Source: a virus. From it: a stretch of DNA of 64,000 nt. Both the position numbers and the translations under genes were made by a program. A model generated the notes under the pieces. That model was not told the origin of the DNA. It ran no database searches and saw only the letters and a list, made by a program, of their open reading frames with translations. This document shows, one piece after another, positions 48,833-57,200 of this stretch. Each line of letters starts with the position of its first letter. Position 1 is the stretch's first letter. The stretch spans positions 94,426 through 158,425 of the IMG/VR virus record IMGVR_UViG_3300035180_002714. One strand, given 5' to 3'.

Positions 48833-49222
48833 CAAGCACACACGAATCAGAACAAGCCGCTCGGCGTTCAGGCTGCGGCCGCCGCCACCACCTCCAACGC
48901 TGCGAAGCCGGACGACAAGAAGGCCGCGGACGCCAAGGCCGCGGACGCCAAGGCCGCGGACGCCAAGGCCGCGGACGCCAAGGCCGCGGACGCCAAGCCG
49001 GACGCCAAGCCGGACGCCAAGCCGGATGGCGAGAAGGACGACGACGCTGACGACAAGAAGTCGCGCGTCTCACGCAAGGTCTACGTGGTCGTCGGCCAAG
49101 TCCACGAGTTCGACTCGGTCAACAAGGCCGAGAAGTTCCTGAACGCCGACGGAGCCCCGGCCGAGTACTCGGTGCTTCGCGGCAACCGAATCGGTACCAG
49201 CAAGAAGGTCTCCCTGCGCTAG
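48827..49222 (+). CDS. Repeat-containing protein with small C-terminal domain
   Basis: 131 residues if started at ATG 48827; ATG 48821 is in frame two codons earlier. The N-terminal half contains five AADAK repeats and PDAK repeats, a highly charged, alanine-rich stretch likely disordered or a single helix. The C-terminal 60 residues (SRKVYVVVGQVHEFDSVNKA, then EYSVLRGNRIGTSKKVSL) form a small beta domain. No ribosome-binding site is evident. Function unknown. Confidence 0.65.
   Translation: MTQAHTNQNKPLGVQAAAAATTSNAAKPDDKKAADAKAADAKAADAKAADAKAADAKPDAKPDAKPDGEKDDDADDKKSRVSRKVYVVVGQVHEFDSVNKAEKFLNADGAPAEYSVLRGNRIGTSKKVSLR
48923..48997. repeat. Five perfect 15-bp tandem repeats
   Basis: Five identical copies of gccgcggacgccaag encode AADAK. 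They are followed by 12-bp PDAK units. Perfect identity suggests recent expansion by slippage. Confidence 0.95.
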
Positions 49223-49231
49223 AGTAGCGAC

Positions 49232-49402
49232 ATGGAGAAACTTGGCGTTGATGTTGACCCTGAAGCTGTGAAGACAGCCGCATTGAAAGAGGACCCTAGG
49301 TGTCCGTTGTGCAGTAGCGCGTTGGTGCCATCAACCAACGTACCGATGTGTCCACGGTGTGGTACCAAACCTTGGGAAACGAATCCGTGTGAGGAAAGCT
49401 AG
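49232..49402 (+). CDS. Mini zinc-ribbon protein, 56 residues
   Basis: ATG at 49232, ten bases after the previous stop; TAG at 49400-49402. It encodes a polar start and a CPLC...CPRCG zinc ribbon at residues 24-43. The DNA is AT-richer than its surroundings, like the HNH gene it overlaps, so the pair may have moved in together. Confidence 0.6.
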   Translation: MEKLGVDVDPEAVKTAALKEDPRCPLCSSALVPSTNVPMCPRCGTKPWETNPCEES

Positions 49403-49865
49403 GCCTAGTCGCACGCCTGAATACAGAGCCCGATACGGGCGTGATTCACGTTTGAGAAATGCAACGGCACAGGCACGATACCGTGCGGCAGGGCTATGTG
49501 CCCAGTGCGGACGCCGAGAACATCTAAGCACGTCTGTGGTTTGCCAAGAGTGTTTGGAACGTACCCGTAGGAACGGGAAGGCGTATCGTGAACGTTTACG
49601 TGCAGAAGTTCTTAACGTGTATGGAGGTCCTGTTTGTGTGTGCTGTTTAGAAACTCAACTTGAGTTTTTAACACTCGATCACATCGGCGGCGGAGGGAGT
49701 GCTCACCGAAAGGAAGTTGGTACTGGAGACAAAATGTATCGTTGGCTTCGTGACCAGGGGTTTCCTCCGGGATTTCAAGTGTTGTGTTTCAACTGTAACT
49801 ACGCAACATTCCGCTATGGGTGCTGTCCTCACAGAAACAAACGAACTCACAAGGAAAAAACGTGA
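49389..49865 (+). CDS. HNH homing endonuclease
   Basis: About 158 residues from GTG 49389 (GTG 49359 is an alternative). It has an N-terminal basic region, a zinc knuckle (CAQCGRREHLSTSVVCQECL) and the HNH core: CVCC, LTLDHIGGGGSAHRK, and later LCFNCN with another Cys pair. This layout is common in phage self-splicing-intron or free-standing HNH enzymes. Codons are clearly AT-richer than neighbours (for example TTT, TTA, GTT), a sign of recent transfer. It interrupts the replication operon. Confidence 0.85.
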   Translation: MRKARPSRTPEYRARYGRDSRLRNATAQARYRAAGLCAQCGRREHLSTSVVCQECLERTRRNGKAYRERLRAEVLNVYGGPVCVCCLETQLEFLTLDHIGGGGSAHRKEVGTGDKMYRWLRDQGFPPGFQVLCFNCNYATFRYGCCPHRNKRTHKEKT

Positions 49866-50104
49866 GTCGTCGTCGTGGAGGTCGGAGCGGAGTTAGCGTC
49901 CGCGTCGCCAACGACGTGGCTGGACGCCTGCGCGACATCCGCGCCGTCTGGTTCGCTGTGCAGAACGACCCCAACAAGACCGTGGCGGACGTCGCCGCGG
50001 AGTTCTACTACGCCGTGGGCGAGATCTTGGAGGGGCGGACCCTCCGCTCGCTATCGCTGCGCAACATCGATCGCGCGCGCGTCATCGCGCACGCTGAGGA
50101 GTAA
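49862..50104 (+). CDS. Small basic protein, possible DNA-binding
   Basis: 80 residues from GTG 49862, overlapping the HNH stop (GTGA), with AAGGA upstream. N-terminus SRRRGGRSGVSVRVANDVAG is basic; then two helices (LRDIRAVWFAVQNDPNKTV, VAAEFYYAVGEILEG). A small helix-turn-helix or ribbon-helix-helix-type regulator would fit, but no signature is decisive. Confidence 0.6.
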   Translation: MSRRRGGRSGVSVRVANDVAGRLRDIRAVWFAVQNDPNKTVADVAAEFYYAVGEILEGRTLRSLSLRNIDRARVIAHAEE

Positions 50105-50108
50105 CTCC

Positions 50109-50261
50109 ATGCGCATTGTAACGTCGGCACGCATGCGTGCCGTCGGATTCCTATTGCTCGAAGTGGCCGCGGTGGCCTTGTTGGTCGTTGACCGATTCGG
50201 GAAAGACCCCGCACTGCGAGCGTCCGTCTTGGGGCTGATCAAGAAGGCCCGTGCCTTGTGA
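50109..50261 (+). CDS. Mini membrane protein, 50 residues
   Basis: ATG 50109, four bases after the previous stop; TGA overlaps the next GTG. One hydrophobic segment (AVGFLLLEVAAVALLVVDRF, residues 11-30) and a basic C-terminus (LIKKARAL). Support comes from the exact fit in the operon. Function unknown. Confidence 0.6.
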   Translation: MRIVTSARMRAVGFLLLEVAAVALLVVDRFGKDPALRASVLGLIKKARAL

Positions 50262-50746
50262 GCAAGCTGACGCTCGAAGGGTTGGCGGCGTTCGACACCG
50301 ACGAGGTGTTCGACCTGCCACTGCCCATCGACCTCGAGATGCGGCTCAGCGAGCGTCCGACGCCGTCGGTCTTCAAGAACCTCGCTAAGCTGAAGAAGCT
50401 CGGCATCTGTACGCCCGAAGCAATCATGTCACTGGTGGGTCAAGCCCCCATCGACCCCATCAACCTGATGGCCACGCTCATGCAGATGGCTCCTGACAGT
50501 TGGAGATTCTCTCCAATCGATTTCTCGATGATGCGCGTGCTTGCACGTACCTCTAAGAAGACGGTTTCAGCCGCCCTCCATGTCGACCTCATGGGCGCGT
50601 CGATTTCTGGGCTCGCATTGAACCAGGCGGGTCGGCTGACGATCTTCAAAACGCTCGAGGTCAAGCCAGGACCTGACACCCTCAACAACATCCAAGCACT
50701 GTGCGACGAGACTGTCGCTGCCGCAGTACGTGAGACCAAACCATAG
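50258..50746 (+). CDS. Uncharacterised replication-module protein
   Basis: 162 residues from GTG 50258 (overlapping the preceding stop). Mixed alpha/beta (SVFKNLAKLKKLGICTPEAI, then ALARTSKK region, then QAGRLTIFKTLEVKPGPDTL). No motif recognised. Co-translated in a run of small genes between the HNH islet and the sigma factor. Confidence 0.6.
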   Translation: MSKLTLEGLAAFDTDEVFDLPLPIDLEMRLSERPTPSVFKNLAKLKKLGICTPEAIMSLVGQAPIDPINLMATLMQMAPDSWRFSPIDFSMMRVLARTSKKTVSAALHVDLMGASISGLALNQAGRLTIFKTLEVKPGPDTLNNIQALCDETVAAAVRETKP

Positions 50747-50754
50747 GAGTTCCC

Positions 50755-51222
50755 GTGATTCCAAAAAGGATCGACCACATGTTCAACTTCACGTTCGAGA
50801 AGACCACTGCCGAGATCGTCACCGCCTCCACCAAGAAGGCGATGGAGACCCGCAACAAGATCGAAGAGCGCGGCCTGCGTATCAAGAAGATGCGTGACGA
50901 GCACAAGGTCACGGATGCCGTCCTGCTCGACATCCAGAACCAGATGCGGGCGCAGCAGAAGCGTGGCGTCGAGTCCCAGTCCTACACGTCGAACGCTCGC
51001 TCGAGCGGTGGCGGTTCGCAGGAAGAGGTGACCGTTGGTGCCGGCGTCATCAACTTTCTGCTGACCGAGCAGGACTACATCGATGCAGAGAAGGCGGAGG
51101 TCGAGAAGCTCGACGCCATCAACCGCAACCTGAAGGACATCACGGCGTACGCACCGGACGGCACGGCGTACATCAAGAAGTTCACCATCGGCTACGACGA
51201 GCTGAAGTACCTGGGCTTCTAG
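50755..51222 (+). CDS. Uncharacterised coiled-coil-like protein
   Basis: 155 residues from GTG 50755 with a clear AGGAG ribosome-binding site; ATG 50779 is an alternative. N-terminal half is helical and charged (ETRNKIEERGLRIKKMRDEH), then a Ser/Gly linker and a C-terminal domain ending in IGYDELKYLGF. It ends tail-to-tail with the sigma-factor gene, overlapping by 4 nt. Confidence 0.6.
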   Translation: MIPKRIDHMFNFTFEKTTAEIVTASTKKAMETRNKIEERGLRIKKMRDEHKVTDAVLLDIQNQMRAQQKRGVESQSYTSNARSSGGGSQEEVTVGAGVINFLLTEQDYIDAEKAEVEKLDAINRNLKDITAYAPDGTAYIKKFTIGYDELKYLGF

Positions 51223-52010
51223 AGGTACGCGTCTTCAGTCGACAGGCCGACACGCTGCTTCAGCTCGTTGTGCAGGAGCTGCATCCCGCTGAGCTTGATC
51301 TGACGGACGCGCTCGGGGCACATGCCCATGATGGAAGCGATCTGGACCAGGTTCCGCGGGTCGTCTTTGACACCATAGAAGAGGTTGAGCACTGTCTGCT
51401 CTCGTGAGGGCAGGCGGCTGATGCCCTCACGCACGAGCGCACGCAAGCGGTCCGACCCATAGGTGGAGGTCGGCTCCGTGTCGGAGATGTCCGGCGTGTA
51501 GCGCGCCGCTTCGATCGGCATGACGATGCTCTCGGACAATCCCGGGTTCATCGCCTGCACGTCCGCGTTGTCCGGTCCGTGCTCTTGCACTGCCGCGCGA
51601 TACTCGCGTGCGTTCCGGCGCTGCGCCTTCTGGCGGTGGGCGGGGACGTGCACGAGCGTCGCCGTTGTGTAGTCCTGGTTCGACATCTCTTCGTAGACCC
51701 ACCAACCGGCGTACGTCAGGAAGCGGATGTACGGCTTGCGAGCCCAGTCGAACTTGTCGGTGGCCTTGAGAAGCCCGAGGTTCCCGGCGGCGATGAAGTC
51801 CTTGACCGCCTCGGGATCCTTGCTGCGTTTGTGAGCCAGCTTGACGACGAACCGGAGATGCGTCTGCACGATGGCGTTGCGCGCCTTGACGTCCTTGCGC
51901 TGTTGCCAGCGTTGCAACAGGCGGCGCTCTTCCGCGGGATCGTCCACCAACGGCATCCGCGCAACTTCCGCGTAGTACGTCGAAGCGGTCCGAGCCTGAG
52001 GAATCACCAT
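51219..52010 (-). CDS. Sigma-70 family RNA polymerase sigma factor
   Basis: 263 residues from ATG 52010; the longer upstream frame is not sigma-like. Region 1.2/2.1: TYYAEVARMPLVDDPAEERR; region 2.1-2.2: NAIVQTHLRFVVKLAHKRSK and DFIAAGNLGLLKATDKFDWA; region 2.3-2.4: FLTYAGWWVYEEMSNQDYTT; region 4: LPSREQTVLNLFYGV and IASIMGMCPERVRQI, a helix-turn-helix. This is RpoH/RpoS-like in design with a short region 3. It faces the replication operon on the opposite strand. It may direct host or phage polymerase to the CCTATMATT promoters; that link is inference. Confidence 0.9.
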   Translation of the reverse strand: MVIPQARTASTYYAEVARMPLVDDPAEERRLLQRWQQRKDVKARNAIVQTHLRFVVKLAHKRSKDPEAVKDFIAAGNLGLLKATDKFDWARKPYIRFLTYAGWWVYEEMSNQDYTTATLVHVPAHRQKAQRRNAREYRAAVQEHGPDNADVQAMNPGLSESIVMPIEAARYTPDISDTEPTSTYGSDRLRALVREGISRLPSREQTVLNLFYGVKDDPRNLVQIASIMGMCPERVRQIKLSGMQLLHNELKQRVGLSTEDAYL

Positions 52011-52234
52011 ATTGAAGAACAACCTACCAAGCGCGCCACGTGTGATCAAATAGTTCCACGATCGGACGCTACCCGTTGGGTGTCGATCCCGACACGTACA
52101 CCAGAAACGCTTGGGTGGGGTTCGCCTATACACCCCAGCCCTAGCGCGACGAATTTCGGTTCGCGATGCTTGCCAAACAAACATCGAAATCACTAGAGTG
52201 ACTTCCCCTTTCTCGCATTCCAAAAGGACATGAC
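52011..52234. other. Divergent intergenic region
   Basis: 224 bp between the sigma gene (minus) and the ssDNA-binding-like gene (plus). It contains several AT-rich patches. On the minus strand TGTATAGG at about 52125-52132 is a possible extended -10; on the plus strand CAAACAAACATCGAAATCAC precedes the AAAGGA ribosome-binding site of the next gene. No gene longer than 40 codons with a good start was found here. Control of both directions probably sits here, but no promoter can be fixed with confidence. Confidence 0.4.
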
Positions 52235-53275
52235 ATGACCGAACCCACCAACGGAACCTCTGATAACTCCACCCAGATCATCCCGGCCAAGGCCTTGGTC
52301 ACCAAGCCCTCGATGGGGGCACTCGCCGCTGCGCAGGATCCCGCCGAGCTGGAAGCGATGGTCATCAAGCGCCGCGATGCACTGAGCGCGCTGGCTGATG
52401 ACACGACGCTGCCCGACGTGGCGCGTCAAGCGGTCCGCATCCTGGCCGCGCTCGCGTCGCCGAACAAGCCGGGCATGGAAGAGATGATCTCGGCCTGGAA
52501 GGTGCCGCGCATCAGCATCGTGCAGCCGACCTCGCAGTCGGAGGCCAAGCCGGAAGCCGCCAAGAACGGCGACCTCTACACCTCGGCGGGCCAGCTGCTC
52601 GAGCGCCCGTGCCCGGTCATCCCGCTCTACTTCTTCGAGGAGAACATCAACTTCCCGCAGAACGGGAAGAACCCCGCGTGCCAGGCGCCCGATGCGAAGC
52701 TCGGCTCCCCGTTCGGCGAGTGCCTGAAGTGCCCGCACCTGCCGTTCGGCAAGCAGAACAGCGGTCGCGGTGATCAGCAGCGGACGGACTGCCAGAACAA
52801 CATCGTGGCCATCGTGATGTCGGCCGATCTCGCGAACCCCGCGGTCTACATGGCGCAGTTCGGCAAGACGTCGCGCAAGGCGGGCTCGGCGCTGATCTCG
52901 CTCGCGGGCCAGCAGACGGCTGTCTGGCGGCAGAGCTACATGCTCAACACCGAGAAGAAGACCGGCGATCTCGGCCTCTACTACGTCTACAAGGTCGAGC
53001 CCACCGGCAAGGACAACCCGGAGCACGTCATGCGTCTCGCCGAGGCGCTCTACGGGATGTACGTCGCGGGTCGCAAGCTGTTCCTCGCGGACTGGTACGC
53101 GCGTCCGCAGCGGGCGCCGCAGGCTGCGGTCGAGGCCGAGGGCCAGTTCGCCGCGGGTGCGCTCGAGGCAGGCCTGGCTGACAACGCCGGCGTCGAGCCG
53201 GATCTGAGCCCGGTGGTCGAGACGGCCAAGCCGACGAAGGGATCGTCGGCGCGTTCGTCGAACAAGCCCATGTAG
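52235..53275 (+). CDS. ssDNA-binding-like protein with Cys cluster
   Basis: 346 residues with an AAAGGA ribosome-binding site. The middle carries LLERPCPVIPLYFFEENINF, then CQAPDAKLGSPFGECLKCPH and TDCQNN, a Cys/His pattern typical of a family of phage proteins annotated as single-stranded-DNA-binding or recombination accessory proteins. An OB-like beta region follows (YMAQFGKTSRKAGSALISLA). The ends are low-complexity. It is encoded just before a Cas4-like nuclease and the primase-helicase, consistent with a replication role. The family name is a recollection and not certain. Confidence 0.6.
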   Translation: MTEPTNGTSDNSTQIIPAKALVTKPSMGALAAAQDPAELEAMVIKRRDALSALADDTTLPDVARQAVRILAALASPNKPGMEEMISAWKVPRISIVQPTSQSEAKPEAAKNGDLYTSAGQLLERPCPVIPLYFFEENINFPQNGKNPACQAPDAKLGSPFGECLKCPHLPFGKQNSGRGDQQRTDCQNNIVAIVMSADLANPAVYMAQFGKTSRKAGSALISLAGQQTAVWRQSYMLNTEKKTGDLGLYYVYKVEPTGKDNPEHVMRLAEALYGMYVAGRKLFLADWYARPQRAPQAAVEAEGQFAAGALEAGLADNAGVEPDLSPVVETAKPTKGSSARSSNKPM

Positions 53276-53432
53276 GGCAGCGAGACCAAGGAAACGAAGA
53301 GCCTCTGGATAGTTGATGCGGGTCGCACCCGTACGGAACAAGGCAATTGGTCGCCGCCAGGAACATTCGTGACGGTTGGAGAGACAACTGACAGCCGGAA
53401 AGACGGCACTTCTTTTTTTCAACTGAACAGGG
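53276..53432. other. Intergenic region with weak terminator-like hairpin
   Basis: 157 bp without a credible gene. It contains CGGGT-CGC-ACCCG (5-bp hairpin) and, nearer the next gene, GCCG-GAAAGA-CGGC at 53394-53407 followed by seven T at 53413-53419. The second could be a weak terminator or attenuator before the nuclease-primase-polymerase block. Confidence 0.35.
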
Positions 53433-54278
53433 GTGGATGTGGCCGCTTACGAGATCTCTGCACTCGCGCGCAAGTACGCCCCCTGGTCCTTCTCCAAGAT
53501 GGAGACGTCCGAGTCCTGCCCCGCGCAGTTCGGACACAAGCACATTGCCAAGACCGCCGCGAGTGCCGCGCCCTCCGACACCAAGGTCGGGATCGTCGCT
53601 CACGCTGTGCTCGAGCACCGCGTCCTGGGCAAACCGGCAGAGGAAGCACGGAAGGTCGCCGTCGACAAGACGCCGCTGACCTCGTCCGAAGTTGAGTCAC
53701 TGCACATGCTCAACGAGTGCATGGATGAGTTCCTCGCGCGCTTCGATCGTTTCTGCAAAACGCAGGGCGTGACGAAGGTGTTCGTCGAGGCCGACTGGGG
53801 CATCACGGACACGTACGAGCCCGCAGGCTTCTTTGCCGAGAATGTGTTCTTCCGCGGCAAGCTCGACCTAGGGGCGCTCACCCGCGACAACGACCTCTAC
53901 TTGATCGATCACAAGTCTGGCGTCGCCAAGCCCCTCGAACGTGACCAGAAGAAGCGACAACAGCTTCAGGCCTATGGCGTGCTCGCGCTCCCCAACATGC
54001 CGGATATCGCCGGCGTGCGTGGGGGCATCAACTTCCTACAAGGTCCGGCAGATCTCCGGCTCCAGTGGACGCCGTTCATCCCTGCAGACCGTTTGCGGTT
54101 GCAGTACGCGCCCTGGTTGTACGGTCGCATCAACGCTGCGGCGGACAACCTGACCGAGCCGTTCGAGGCGCGTCCCGCAGGAGGGCGTCGTCGCGACAAG
54201 AAGGTCGGCTGGCCGTGCGGTTGGTGTCAGTACTCGGACGTGTGTCCTGCCTACAAGGAGAAGTTCGGTGGCGCGTAA
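53433..54278 (+). CDS. Cas4/RecB-like Fe-S PD-(D/E)XK nuclease (second copy)
   Basis: 281 residues from GTG 53433 (GTG 53439 also possible). SFSKMETSESCPAQF supplies Cys29; the C-terminus CGWCQYSDVCPAYKEK supplies Cys262, Cys265 and Cys271, a 4Fe-4S set. The core has FRGKLDLG and LYLIDHKSG (the D-x-K pair). It overlaps the primase-helicase start by 11 nt, so the two are co-translated, suggesting action at the fork or in resection. It is diverged from the copy at 47864-48790. Confidence 0.82.
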   Translation: MDVAAYEISALARKYAPWSFSKMETSESCPAQFGHKHIAKTAASAAPSDTKVGIVAHAVLEHRVLGKPAEEARKVAVDKTPLTSSEVESLHMLNECMDEFLARFDRFCKTQGVTKVFVEADWGITDTYEPAGFFAENVFFRGKLDLGALTRDNDLYLIDHKSGVAKPLERDQKKRQQLQAYGVLALPNMPDIAGVRGGINFLQGPADLRLQWTPFIPADRLRLQYAPWLYGRINAAADNLTEPFEARPAGGRRRDKKVGWPCGWCQYSDVCPAYKEKFGGA

Positions 54279-57200
54279 AGCGAAGGGTGATTCGAAGGTC
54301 GCGTTCACGCGGCTCAACCGGGTCTGGACCGACGTCCAGAACAGCGACTGGCTCAGTTGGCTTGCGGAGGCACAGCCCGAAGCGGCTTTTCATTCGTCGG
54401 GGCCACACATCAAAGGCCGTTGCCCGTTCCATTCTGATGGGACGGCATCGTTCATCGTTACACCCTTCAAAGGGCTCGCGCGGTGTTTCGGCTGCCACAA
54501 GCACTTCGTCAACCCGATCCACCTCATCGCTGCGGTCAACAACACGTCCGTCTCCGACGCACTCGTCTTCGCCAAGAAGCGTTGGGGCCTCTCCGCGTCG
54601 ATTCCCAAGGAGCTGTTCGAGAAGGTTCAGAGCCACGAGGTCTACCAGAAGAACAAGACCGCGCTGATGACGTTCTTCAGCACCTTGTTGTTCAAGGCGC
54701 TCGGCTCGTATGCCGCAGGCACGCTCGAGACCGATCACCTGAACTGGACCAAGCCCACGCTCGACTACCTACTCGCACGGCGTCTGGGCGAGAGCGCGCC
54801 CAACGAACTGGTTGCAGAGAAGGACCAGTCGGATGGAACGTTCGATCAGTTCGGCGTCTGGGTGACGCTTTGCTCACGCGAACTGATCGGTATCTTCCCG
54901 CGCATCGTGGACGTCGAGAACCACTTCGGCGTGACGTCGGAGGAGTACAAGTTCTTCCGCAGCTACTTCGGCAAGTACACCGAGGGTCAGACGTATATCG
55001 GGCACCTTGTCTTCCCGTACGATGACACCCCGACGTCAATCTGTCGGTTCAAGCTACGCGAGCCTGCCAAGCCTTGTGTCAGTCAAGCCTGGGTCGAGGA
55101 CTCCTACGAAGCCGAGATGGACGGGTTCCACGGGTTCTACGGCCTGCGCTACTACCGCACGTACCTCAGCTCCGAAGACCACGGCATGGACGGTCCCGAC
55201 AAAGGCTTCGTCGGGCACCTCTCCGAGGGAGAGTTCGACGCGCTCTGTTCGATCGCACAACAGATCCGGCGTCAGTCGGATGACTTCATCGCACTCGGTC
55301 TCAGCGGCAGCGGTGCCCAAGGCGTCGATCGCCTTCTGATGATGGGCATCAGCCGTGCGTGGATCGTCCCTGACCGTGACGGCGGCGGCGACAAGCTGGT
55401 CGCACGTCTCCTGGATCAGACGAAGACGAAGGCCCTCGCCTTCCGCGTTTTCACCTGGCCCGAGGAGTACGTCGATTGGCGTGACCCGACGCGTCCTGAC
55501 GTCTGGATCAAAGACCCCGACGACGCCATCCGAGAAATCGGGTATCCGCGGTGGGTTCGGTACATCACCAACGAGAAGATGTACGAGTCCACCGATGTGT
55601 GGTGCTACGACCAATTCTCTGCGGAGATTGCCAAGAGCGGAACGACTGACGTTTCAACCATCAGCCAAGCGGCCAAGCGCTGGGGCCTCTATCTCAAAGA
55701 CGAACATGTCTGCAATGCGTTCTGTGTTGCGGTAGCAAAAGACCACAACCTAGACGCGGTCATTCTTCGACACGACATCCTGGTCAAGAACGACAACGAG
55801 GAAGAGTTCATCAAACGCCTGCATACAGCATTGCTGGACCGCTACCATCCGGTAGGCATCCAGAACGGCGAAGGACGTAAGCGTATCTTGTCACTCTGGA
55901 ACAAGGCGAGCCGGACAACCGACACCGTCGTCTTGAACGACGAGCGCAGCGCGGAGACGCTTGTCTCGCGTCAGTACGGCCCGATCTACGACTTCATCAA
56001 GGACACTGTGGGAGATCCGCCGTTCATCGTGGGCGACGACCCCGAGGCGTCCCAGTTCAACATCTCGATGAAGTCCAAGAAGTACCGTGAGTACTTGAAC
56101 TTCGCGTTTCTCATGATGGCAAAGGGGTTACCTTCGATGGACCACGCACCGATCAAGAGCCAGGGCATTCACATGATCGAGTCTACGGAGACGCGCATGC
56201 GCTCGTACCTCGTGAACGGACGTGACGTGTACTGCCTCACGCACGACGGTGCGAACTTCACCGCGACACCCCTCGACGGACCGCGTCACGAAGGCGTGAT
56301 CTTCGACAACTCGGGAGCCGCCTGGATCGAGACCGTCGTAGACGCGAAGGACCTGACCACGCCGGTTGACCTGGTCGACCTGTTCGTGCGGGTCAAGGAC
56401 ATGATCGAGACGGGGTGGGCCTTCCGCTATCAGCAACTCGACTGCACGTTCCTGGCGGCCTACGTGATGTGCTTGGCCATGATGAACGTCTTCACACGTC
56501 AGACCGCGGTCATCCTCAACGCCGAACACGAGTCCGGCAAGAGCAAGTTCACCGCGGGCTTCGTAGGCGGCGGAAGCTCGTCACGCATCAACATCGTGGC
56601 GCACGCGATCACGATGCAGGGCTACACGGCCGCGTCTATCCGCCAGCAACGCAACAACTCGAGCCTCACCCTGTGTCTCGAGGAGTTCGAGGACTACGGC
56701 GGCAACGACGCGAAGTCCATCGCGGTGCGCAAGGTGCTCGAGTTGTGTCGTGACTTGATCTCGGAGACCGCCGTCAACTGGTCCATCGGGACCACGACCG
56801 GCGAGAGCCGGACCTACCACCTACGCTTCCCGTTGGTGGCCTGTGCGATTCGACCGCTGCGTGACGCCGCGTCGCTGTCGCGCTTCGTGCAGTTCGAGCT
56901 GGTCAAGGACGCAAGCCACAAGGACCCCGTCCTGGCGCTCGCAGGCAAGTTCGGCGACCACCTGATCAGCAAGACCCGTCACGACATGGTGGTGGGCTTG
57001 CTTCCGTACATGCTGCGGCTGCGCCAACACCAGGCAGCGATCGAGCAAGAGTACGTGACAGGCAACAAGCTGCCCGCCCATGCGTCTTCGCGCTTCCGTG
57101 AAGCCATGTTCCCTGAGATGGCCATGCTCAAGCTGCTCGATGAACTGGCCAAGGAGCGCGGCGGTTCCAACCCCATCCCGAACTACCAGACGTTCGCGTA

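Noticed and set aside
48923-49033. Short direct repeats resembling a CRISPR-like array
   Set aside because: Units are 15 and 12 bp, directly adjacent, in frame and without spacers; they are coding tandem repeats.
52011-52223. N-terminal extension of the sigma factor
   Set aside because: The 71 extra residues show no sigma region 1.1 features and would fill the divergent control region; ATG 52010 begins right before region 1.2.
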